Shown: positions 8,742-17,200 of the stretch, in pieces | How the letters are laid out: the number at the start of each line of letters is the position of its first letter | Position numbering within the stretch: position 1 is the stretch's first letter | DNA from: JBBQYA01 sp038209155 | GTDB lineage: Bacteria; Bacteroidota; Bacteroidia; Sphingobacteriales; Sphingobacteriaceae | DNA length: 56,434 nucleotides | Reading direction: 5' to 3' | NCBI GenBank assembly: GCA_038209155.1 | Contig: JBBQYA010000004.1 | Location: forward strand, 1 to 56,434 | The notes under the pieces: model-generated | The model's database searches: none | Told to the model about the DNA's origin: nothing | The model's input: the letters and a program-made list of their open reading frames with translations, nothing else | Position numbers and translations under genes: made by a program

Positions 8742-9740
8742 TTATGGAATTTTTATCGTTTTAATTAGCGTTTCTATCATATCGTCTACATTAATATTTT
8801 CAGCTTGAGCTTCGTACGTTAATCCAATTCTATGACGCAAAACTTCTTTTGCAACTTGCTGTATATCATCAGGCAAAACAAAACTTCTGCTATTTAAATA
8901 GGCATTTGCCTTAGCAGCTAATGCTAGTCCGATACTTGCTCTTGGAGATGCTCCGTAATTTATAAATCCGCTTAATTCCTTTAAATTATTTTGCTCTGGA
9001 AAGCGCGTTGCCGAAACAAGATTTATAATATATTCCTCGATTTTTTCATCTAAATAAATAGATAATACTGTCTTTCTTGCAGCTAAAATTTGAGCTTTAT
9101 TTGCAACCGGTTTAATTTCATGAGTTGCAGAGCCGCTCATTTTTCTAATAATTAATAGTTCTTCACTTTTCTCAGGATAAGTAACTAATACCTTTAACAG
9201 AAATCGATCTAATTGAGCTTCTGGTAATTGATATGTTCCTTCTTGTTCAATTGGATTTTGAGTCGCCATTACTAGAAATGGATCATCTAATTTGTAGGAG
9301 CTATCTCCAATTGTAACTTGTCTTTCCTGCATTGCTTCAAGCAAGGCACTTTGAACTTTTGCTGGTGCTCGATTAATTTCGTCAGCTAAAATAAAATTTG
9401 CAAAAACAGGACCTTTTTTGACAACGAACTCTGCTTTTTGATGATTATAAATTAGAGTTCCAGTCAAATCTGCTGGCAGTAAATCAGGAGTAAATTGAAT
9501 TCGAGAAAATTCTGCATCTACACTTTTGGATAATGATTTAATAGCTAACGTTTTTGCTAAACCTGGCAATCCTTCTAATAAAATATGTCCATTTGCAAGC
9601 AAACCAATCAGCATACTATTAATCATGTGCTGTTGACCAACTAATTCTTTTGCTAACTCATTTCTTATGGTAACGGTAAATTTATTTTCATGCTCTATTT
9701 CAGCCTGAAGTTTTTTTAAAGCCTCGTTATTTGTTTGCAT
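8742..9740 (-). CDS. MoxR family AAA+ ATPase
   Basis: A 332-residue AAA+ ATPase. Walker A is GLPGLAKT (57-64), Walker B is ILADE (117-121) followed by INRAPAK, and the sensor/arginine region contains ATQNPIEQEGTYQLPEAQLDRF-type residues typical of MoxR. It is the first gene of the moxR-DUF58-BatD-like-batA-batBC operon. It probably acts as an ATP-driven chaperone that remodels the VWA proteins encoded behind it (known for the family in general, inferred here). No clear promoter box was found in the 72 nt before it. Confidence 0.95.
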   Translation of the reverse strand: MQTNNEALKKLQAEIEHENKFTVTIRNELAKELVGQQHMINSMLIGLLANGHILLEGLPGLAKTLAIKSLSKSVDAEFSRIQFTPDLLPADLTGTLIYNHQKAEFVVKKGPVFANFILADEINRAPAKVQSALLEAMQERQVTIGDSSYKLDDPFLVMATQNPIEQEGTYQLPEAQLDRFLLKVLVTYPEKSEELLIIRKMSGSATHEIKPVANKAQILAARKTVLSIYLDEKIEEYIINLVSATRFPEQNNLKELSGFINYGASPRASIGLALAAKANAYLNSRSFVLPDDIQQVAKEVLRHRIGLTYEAQAENINVDDMIETLIKTIKIP

Positions 9741-9812
9741 ATCGCTATATTAAGTAAATTAATAGAAAGAATGATGCCGAAAAATCTAAATTATTGTTTA
9801 CTAATATCGGCT

Positions 9813-10184
9813 TTACGAAATATGTAAGCTCAAAAAATTTGCAATTCTTGCTATATCCGTTCCTTTTACAAAACTCAACTCTAGGCCTCCGTTTCCTCTC
9901 AGCCATATTTTAAATTCAGTGTCATAATCCAAAGGTCCGCTTGTTTCCAAAGCAAAAGCAGCAATTTTAGAATAGGTAATAAAAGTAAATTCTTTTTTTT
10001 TACCCATAATACCTTGAGAATCCATAACGACTAATCTTTTATTGGTAAATATCAAACGATCTCGCAATCCTTTGTAAGATAATTCTACGATTTCATCTAC
10101 CATTAATAAATATTCAAACTGATCCCGCCCGTCTTCTAGTGCGACATCATGTAATAAATTTAATTTTGTGTCAAGTGATCGCAT
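9813..10184 (-). CDS. Bacterial PH domain protein
   Basis: A 123-residue cytoplasmic protein. Strands such as DRLIFTNKRLVVMDSQGI, then KKKEFTFITYSKIAAFALE, are characteristic of the bacterial pleckstrin-homology-like family bPH_1 (YdbS/YvbH-type). There is no membrane segment. The function of this family is mostly unknown. It is a single gene, 72 nt upstream of moxR on the same strand and divergent from upp. Confidence 0.8.
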   Translation of the reverse strand: MRSLDTKLNLLHDVALEDGRDQFEYLLMVDEIVELSYKGLRDRLIFTNKRLVVMDSQGIMGKKKEFTFITYSKIAAFALETSGPLDYDTEFKIWLRGNGGLELSFVKGTDIARIANFLSLHIS

Positions 10185-10249
10185 AATTACAAATATGCTT
10201 ATTTTTTAAAAAATTTAGCCATATTTAAACAATTCAAATCATTATTAAA

Positions 10250-10277
10250 TAAATATTTCTAGAAAATATTCTTTATT
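10250..10277. promoter_or_regulatory. Imperfect palindrome in the upp upstream region
   Basis: TTTCTAGAAA (10256-10265) is a perfect 10-nt palindrome, and the flanks are partly symmetrical (AAATA on the left, TTTATTT on the right). It lies about 50 nt before the upp start, in the divergent spacer. It could be an operator, but AT-rich spacers produce such dyads by chance. Confidence 0.2.
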
Positions 10278-10316
10278 TAGCATTAATATTAGGAATAAAA
10301 TAGGGAGATTAAAATA

Positions 10317-10985
10317 ATGGCTGAAAAATTAAACGTTCATAAAATGCTTACGATCTTAAATCTAAAAAATTCAGTTTTAAATCATTTTTTAATGGAATTG
10401 AGAGATGAAGAAATACAAACCGATCGAATGAGATTTAGGGAGAATTTGTACAGAACTGGGGAAATAATGGCGTATGAAATTAGCAAAATAATGGAGTATG
10501 AGTTAAAAGATGTAAAAACTCCATTAGGTGTTTCGCAAATTTCCGTTTTAAAAAATCAGCCAGTTATTGCAACTATTTTGAGAGCTGGTTTGCCATTTCA
10601 ACAAGGCATGATGCACATTTTTGATCGAGCTTCTGCAGCATTTGTATCTGCCTATCGTAAAACAAAAAAGAATGGAAGTTTTGAAATAAAAGTAGAATAT
10701 GTAGCATCTCCAGATTTAGAAAACCAAGTTTTAATAATTGCTGATCCAATGTTGGCAACTGGACAATCTTTAGTTTTAGCATGTAAAGAATTATTGCAAA
10801 AAGGAAATTATAAAACATTACACATTGCAGCCATCATAGGAAGCAAAGAAGGGGTAGAGTATGTGAGAAGGCATTTACCAAACGCACACATTTGGTTAGG
10901 AGCCTTGGACGAAGAATTAACTACCCGTTCCTATATTGTTCCTGGTTTAGGTGATGCTGGAGATTTAGCGTATGGCGAAAAATAA
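10317..10985 (+). CDS. upp: Uracil phosphoribosyltransferase
   Basis: A 222-residue enzyme making UMP from uracil and PRPP (pyrimidine salvage, cytoplasm). The PRPP loop is IADPMLATGQS with D143-P-M-L-A-T-G149. The C-terminal uracil-binding segment is YIVPGLGDAGDLAYG (206-220), and ATILRAGLPF (85-94) matches the family. Length is near the usual 208-220. AGGGAG at 10302-10307 lies 9 nt before the ATG, an unusual Shine-Dalgarno-like sequence for this phylum. The gene stands alone, divergent from the PH-domain gene. Confidence 0.97.
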   Translation: MAEKLNVHKMLTILNLKNSVLNHFLMELRDEEIQTDRMRFRENLYRTGEIMAYEISKIMEYELKDVKTPLGVSQISVLKNQPVIATILRAGLPFQQGMMHIFDRASAAFVSAYRKTKKNGSFEIKVEYVASPDLENQVLIIADPMLATGQSLVLACKELLQKGNYKTLHIAAIIGSKEGVEYVRRHLPNAHIWLGALDEELTTRSYIVPGLGDAGDLAYGEK

Positions 10986-11088
10986 TTTTATCTTATTAAA
11001 TCCATATTGAGAATTTATTTATTTAAAATCAATAATAATAATTTTATTAATTATACCTAATTCATATTTATAAATTTATTTATCTGAA

Positions 11089-11607
11089 ATGGAAAATAAT
11101 AATTTATTATCACTCAATCTTTTGAAAGAATATAAAATTTTTTTAGAGTCTTTTTCAGAAGAAGAATTTGTATTAACTCCTCCTTCCAAAGGCTGGTCTT
11201 ATTCAGAAGTTTTCACTCATATAATCGCAGCAAATGAATTAGCCATTTTATCTATTTATAAATGCGCTCGACCTAATTCTGAACCAATAAAAAAAACAGA
11301 TTGGCGAGTTAAATTAATTTTATTTATTGGAAGTCTTCCACCCGGAAAATATAAAGTTCCTTCCATTTTAGCAGATAAAGCCATCAAATCTCCTAAAGAA
11401 GTAGTATTAAAGAATTTGGATTTAATGATGGAAAGAATAAATGGATTAAGTGATAAAATGAAAAATGCCGATAAGGACTCTAAGGCTAAACATCCTAGAT
11501 TGGGTTATTTGAATGCTTTTCATTGGTCAAGATTTATTTTTATTCATACAAAACACCATTTAAAACAATTGAAGAGAATACAAATGGAGTTAAAATTTAA
11601 CAGCTGA
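11089..11607 (+). CDS. DinB-like putative metal-dependent protein
   Basis: A 172-residue all-helical protein with the DinB_2 four-helix pattern. A first histidine is at H44 in WSYSEVFTHII, and a late histidine cluster (FIHTKHHLKQLKRI, about 151-164) fits the usual HxxxH metal ligands. DinB-like proteins include thiol transferases such as bacillithiol transferases, plus many with no known function. Its substrate cannot be inferred from the sequence. Confidence 0.75.
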   Translation: MENNNLLSLNLLKEYKIFLESFSEEEFVLTPPSKGWSYSEVFTHIIAANELAILSIYKCARPNSEPIKKTDWRVKLILFIGSLPPGKYKVPSILADKAIKSPKEVVLKNLDLMMERINGLSDKMKNADKDSKAKHPRLGYLNAFHWSRFIFIHTKHHLKQLKRIQMELKFNS

Positions 11608-11658
11608 TTAACAATTAGTTAATATAGTGGCAGTTTATTTGTAATATATGTTACTGCT

Positions 11659-11760
11659 ATGAATAATGAAGTTTTGATTTTTCTTTCCATTTCTTGTATT
11701 GCTATAATTGCTTTCTATTTTAGTAAATACGAAGTAACTTTTACTGAAGAGGAAGATTAA
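11659..11760 (+). CDS. Possible 33-residue single-pass membrane peptide
   Basis: An ATG at 11659 opens 33 codons to a TAA at 11758-11760. The product has a short polar start (MNNE), one hydrophobic helix (about residues 5-21, VLIFLSISCIAIIAFYF) and an acidic tail ending EEED. It occupies the spacer (11608-11911) between the DinB-like gene and the convergent tamL gene. The membrane-helix-plus-acidic-tail architecture is credible for a microprotein, but there is no homology evidence. The rest of this roughly 300-nt spacer shows no other feature. Confidence 0.35.
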   Translation: MNNEVLIFLSISCIAIIAFYFSKYEVTFTEEED

Positions 11761-11911
11761 TTTTAAAAATTGTTTATCTGATAGAAATTACTATTTCTAG
11801 TTAGATAATTGACCCTTACCCCCCATATTTTATAAAGGAATTTAATTTTTATTATAAAAAATTCAATACGTTTTTTTAAAAAAAATTAGTTTAATTCTAA
11901 TAATTACCAAT

Positions 11912-14218
11912 TTAAAACGGATACCCAATCGCTACATTCAAAATTAAATTATCTCTTCGCCAATTCTTATTTCCAAAGGCAATATCATTAATCACCCATC
12001 TTTGATTTTCAGGTAAAAACGGTTTACGAAGTGGAAATGCTAAGTCAAAACGTAAAACAAAAAAGGAAGCATCAGCACGAATTCCGAAACCAGTACCAAC
12101 TCCAAACTCTTCATAGAAAGAATTTAATTTAAACGTTCCGCCGGGTACTGCGGGATTATCTCGAACTAACCAAATATTACCTGCATCAGCGAAGAAAGCC
12201 CCATTAATGATACTGAAAAGATTAAATCGATATTCTGAATTTAATTCAATTTTAATATCACCTGCTTGATCAAAAAACGCGTTTTGATCTGTGCTAAGAG
12301 GCGCTTGAAAAGAGCCAGGACCTAGCGTTCGATTTCTAAAAGCACGGACACTATTTGTTCCACCAGTGAAATATTGTTTGATATACGGCATGGATATGGA
12401 ATTCAAATATGGCACACCAGCACCAACTATTAAGCGTGAAGCGATTTTAGTTTTTTCGGCAAGATTTAAATAGTGCCTAAAATCAATTGTCACTTTTGAA
12501 TATTGTGAAAATGGTTTTCCAAATATTTCAAACGGTTGATCTTCTCCACGCCCTCCTGGAGTTACTGTACCTAAAAAACCCCTAATTAAATTTCCGGATA
12601 CATCAAAGGTAGTATTGAAGTATACATGATTTTTTATGAATTTTAAGTATTGATTACTTACGGTGTAACTGTAGGTTGCTCCAATAATAAATTGCTCTTC
12701 TAAACTCCTTTCAAGCAATGGATTGTTTTTAGCAATTTCTTCAAATTCCTGCGAGCGATTACTTAAGGTTACAAAATTAATTACAACAGGACTTAGTACA
12801 TGTCTTACCTGATCTGTCTCATTCCAATCATAACCAAAACTTGCGCTAAAGGAATTTAAGCGATAATATCTTACGCGATTATTTAATTGATATCCTAATT
12901 TTATAAATGTTTTTGGGATGTATTTCGATGATGTGTTTTCAATCTCAAAAGGAGTAATAAATTTGGGAAATTGCAATCCAGCTTCTGCGCCTAAAATATA
13001 AGAATTGAATGCCTTGTTGTTTCCTCCAATTTGTGTTTCAAAGCCAGCATTTCCATTCAATGTTAATAATTCTGCTCCTTTAAAAGTATTTCTGTTTCTA
13101 TGTGTAATACCGACTAAAGGTCCCGTAGTTCCATTGGATTTTGTAATTCCTTCCACTTCTAATCGTATCGATTTCTTTTTTAAAGGTGTAAGAAAAATAT
13201 CAGCATTTAATTCATCTTCCCATTTTTCATCTTCTTTAAACCGGATATTTACAAATTTGAAAACACCTAAACCCATCTGTCTACTTAGTGTCAAATCATG
13301 TTTTTCGCGGCTATATTGTTGGGTTTTCTTTAAATAAACTGCATCTGTAATTACTTTTGGTTTAAACATATCACGTCTATATACATAATTCATATTATTA
13401 ATCATGACACTATCTTTTTTTGCACTTATAGTATCAGTATTTAAAGCATAATCTGGGTATACATTTATTTTACCTATTTTATAGATAGTAGTTCCTTGCC
13501 GGGGAATGTTATTTTTTATTGTCATGATTAGAGCAATTTTTTTATTTCCTACAGATGTATCAGCTTCAAACAATAAAAAGTCAGAACTAAAGAAGAAAAA
13601 ACCTTGATTTTTTAAAATAGCATCCATACGATCTCGCTCCTCTTTTAAACGATTTAAATCATACTGATCGCCAGGTTTTATTAAGCTTTTGTCAAGTTGG
13701 TTTCTTATAATATCAAGGATTACTAAAGCAGTATCTTTAATTTTGTAGGAATCAATTAAATAGGGTTGTTTTGCATCGACTTTATAAATTAATTTTACTT
13801 TTTTATTGTCTTTACTCACTTTCGGTTCGTAAGAAAGTTCAGAATAAAAATATCCTTTATTATTTAATTTGCTTTCCAGTAAATCCAACATTAAATCAGG
13901 TTTTACTTGTTCGTAAAGTATCGGAGGTTCTCCAATTTTTTCTCTTAAAAATCGATTAAATCCATTATCTTTTTTACCTGCTGCTTGATACAAGGCCAAT
14001 TTTACTCTCAGTCCTAAAATCTTTTTATTTGGTTTTGGAATCAATGCATCCTTTAATTCAGATTGAATACTTTTTTGATTCAAAACCCGTACTTCATTAG
14101 TCATTTTTACGTCTGCACCCAAGTATAACTGCTCTCTTAGTTTTATTTTTTTTGTAGTGCTACAAGCAGCAAGCAAAATGAGTATAAAAAAATTTAAAAT
14201 TAAAAAACGCTTATTCAT
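11912..14218 (-). CDS. tamL: TamL: Omp85-family outer membrane lipoprotein
   Basis: A 768-residue lipoprotein with lipobox LLAAC (Cys19). The N-terminal half (about 25-330) contains POTRA-like domains and the C-terminal half is a 16-stranded Omp85-type beta barrel ending in an aromatic residue (GYPF). The barrel motif GGTNSVRAFRNRTLGPG (about residue 620) corresponds to the Omp85 loop-6 VRGF/Y element, here VRAF. In Bacteroidota, TamL replaces TamA and works with TamB to insert proteins or move lipids at the outer membrane. It overlaps tamB by 4 nt (14215-14218), with tamB transcribed first. Confidence 0.92.
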   Translation of the reverse strand: MNKRFLILNFFILILLAACSTTKKIKLREQLYLGADVKMTNEVRVLNQKSIQSELKDALIPKPNKKILGLRVKLALYQAAGKKDNGFNRFLREKIGEPPILYEQVKPDLMLDLLESKLNNKGYFYSELSYEPKVSKDNKKVKLIYKVDAKQPYLIDSYKIKDTALVILDIIRNQLDKSLIKPGDQYDLNRLKEERDRMDAILKNQGFFFFSSDFLLFEADTSVGNKKIALIMTIKNNIPRQGTTIYKIGKINVYPDYALNTDTISAKKDSVMINNMNYVYRRDMFKPKVITDAVYLKKTQQYSREKHDLTLSRQMGLGVFKFVNIRFKEDEKWEDELNADIFLTPLKKKSIRLEVEGITKSNGTTGPLVGITHRNRNTFKGAELLTLNGNAGFETQIGGNNKAFNSYILGAEAGLQFPKFITPFEIENTSSKYIPKTFIKLGYQLNNRVRYYRLNSFSASFGYDWNETDQVRHVLSPVVINFVTLSNRSQEFEEIAKNNPLLERSLEEQFIIGATYSYTVSNQYLKFIKNHVYFNTTFDVSGNLIRGFLGTVTPGGRGEDQPFEIFGKPFSQYSKVTIDFRHYLNLAEKTKIASRLIVGAGVPYLNSISMPYIKQYFTGGTNSVRAFRNRTLGPGSFQAPLSTDQNAFFDQAGDIKIELNSEYRFNLFSIINGAFFADAGNIWLVRDNPAVPGGTFKLNSFYEEFGVGTGFGIRADASFFVLRFDLAFPLRKPFLPENQRWVINDIAFGNKNWRRDNLILNVAIGYPF

Positions 14219-17200
14219 TTTTTTTCCTTTCTTTTTTTTCGTTCTTCAATTCGCAATTGTTTTTCTTGAACTTTTCTTCTTTTATTTAGCACGCGTTGTT
14301 TTTTAAATTCTGCTAATTCCTGTTCGCTTGGTTTTTTAAATAAATCTTTTGCGCTATCGTAATTCCGGAGATAGACTAATCCAATTCCGGTTTCTGTTAA
14401 TTCTCCTTCCAGAAGTCCTTCAAATTGATTTTCACGATATGCTCTGGCTCTATATCTTCCGTCTGGTGTAATTTTATATTCTATCGAAACATCAGATGCA
14501 AAATCGTTTAAATTGGTATTTCTCGCTCGTTCGCCTTCAATATCCACATTTCCACCAACTGAAACAACGATTCGATCGTCGAATAATACTTTTGAAGCTC
14601 CAATCTGAGCCTCAGTTCGGCCAACTTGGTCTCCAGTTATAGCAAAATCATTATAAGAATCTACTTCTACATTTAGGGTTACTCCTCTTAAATATTGTTC
14701 GCTAAAAGCATTTAATTGTTGCGAAATAATTCGACTAGCTGTAGTTCTTAATGTAGTAGAAAATACATCTGTTCTTGTATTATTTTCAAGTGGATTATCA
14801 GCAATGAATCTTCTTAAAACTAAAAGTGCAAATACTTGCTTGTTTAAACCAGATGGATCCTGTCTGAGTTGATTTAATTTTGCATCCACTGCACCACCCA
14901 AAACTCCCTGATCTTCTACTGGCAAACGTATATCAAATGAAATTTCAGGAGTTAAAAGATTACCTCGCATATTTAAATAAACTTCAAAAGGTAATTTTTG
15001 GCGATAAGCATTTAGTTCTTCTTCACTTCCTCCAAACTGCGATGACACTAATTCTAAAGGTGAAGTACGCACACGATACATGGCCGTAATATCTGCTGTT
15101 CCGCTCGTTGGATCACCTGTCCAATTAATTGTACTTCCAGGTTGAATCACAAAATTTCGTTTAACAAAATTCTGAAAAGATAATTTATACGAACCCTCAT
15201 TAATTTCGTAAATTCCAACTAAACTTACCTTACCACTTGGATCAATGCCTAAACTTAAAGTCCCATTACCTTTCACAACCAACGAATCTTGGGTAATAGG
15301 ATCAATAATTAGTTTAACTTTTGTTTCAGGGTCTATTTCTAGGTTTGCTAAAAGTTCAAAACTCTTTAGCACTGTATCTATTTTATTTTCTTCTGGTAAA
15401 GGTCTAGTCATGATTTTGCTCATGCTTGAATCTTTATTTAAAAACACAACCACCCCTTGGCTTGATTCTACCGTTTTAATATTTGAAGGTAGAGCATAGG
15501 TAAAATCTGAACCTTCATTTAATTTTGCTTTTATATTAATATTTGGTTTGTTTTGATCGCCGGTAATTTCAATATCACTATCTAAAAAAATAGTTCCGTA
15601 GTATAATGAATTTTCTTTTTTTGTGGTTTTTAAAGCTAAGAAATTGTCAGTTTTTAAATTAAGATTTAAAACATAGTTTTTAAAATCTTTTGTTTTAATA
15701 TTTCCATTCAATAAAGCTTCATTCTTAAGAATATCGAGCAATTTAAAATTATTAAAAAATACACCGTCATTTGTAATGTTTATTTTTTCATTTTCGGCAT
15801 ATAAAGCAGTATTTAAAATGGTTGGATTGAAATTAGCCTTAATTAAATTTATATCACCTAATATTTTTGGTGAAGATGCAGATCCTGTTATTTTTAAATC
15901 TCCTTTTAAACTGCCAGACATGTTTTTTACATTTCCCAAAGTGTAAGGCTCTATAGATTCTAAGTTTAAATTAGCTAAATCAACATTAAAATTTAAAGCA
16001 TTTAAAGAATCTTTTGCATGGTAAATTCCATCAATATTTACGTCATTTTCATTACCCTGAATCTCCACTTTTACTGCATATTGATTCGGTGAAGCATTAT
16101 TTGCTTTTATATTTATGGTACCTAGCGTGTCGTTTTTGAAACTAAAATCCTTTATTTCTAAGTCTGCCAAAAAACCAGGTTGGGTTTGTAGATTTTCTAA
16201 ATCTACCTTTCCATTCAGTTGGCCTCTAAATAAAGATGAATCTTGCTCCAGTATTTTTGAAAAAGTTGTTAAATCGAATTGATTAAAAATTACTGTTAGA
16301 GGAGGATTTTGAATGTTTTTATTTTTGCTATCAATAAATAAAGATTGAGTATTACTTTCTAATTTTAAATTATTTGCTATAATTCCACCTTTTCCAAATT
16401 GAATATAATTGTCTTCTGGAACGATCCATGATTCAAAATTCAATGTTTGTTTTGGATCTAAATTAAATCTATAATTATTTTCAATACTTTTAAGTTGACC
16501 TGCAATCACATACATTCCAACAGTATCTTTTCTATCTATTTGAATTTCGGTTTTTATTATTTCATTATTAATAGATCCATTAATATCAGTTTTATAAATT
16601 TTAATATCAGCAGTTTTTAAATTACTATATCCTAAATTATAGAGTAAAGAATCTTTGTTTGAATTAATATTTACATGCAAACTATCAATCTGAATATCAT
16701 TATAAACAATTTGAGGAATGTTTATTTTAGTTTTTAAAATAGAGGAATCACTATTAAAACTACCTGATATTTCTCCAGGGGTTAATTTTGTTAAACCCGG
16801 AACAAATACCTCAGTGAACATGGTCGGATCTTTTATTTGAACCACAAAACTAAAGCGTTGCAATGGAATTATTTCTTTAGACACTTTACCATCCAGATTG
16901 AAATATCTATCTACATGCTGATTAAGGGCTTTTGTTAACTTTCCAATCCCGAAATTACCCTCGAATTTTAAATCTGCAAAAGGTGAATTTAACGATAATT
17001 CTGTTTTTCCTATTTCATTAATAGAAGCACATAATAGTGAATCAATAAAATAAGTTTTATTATTTGTCACCATCACCACCTTATTCATATTTAATGAACC
17101 ATTTATTGTATTGATATTTTTTCCAGAAAATTTTGCAGTTACTAAACCTTTTATTTTAAAATCTTTATCGCCTAATTTTAAAGCTTTTAAATCTGCTCCA

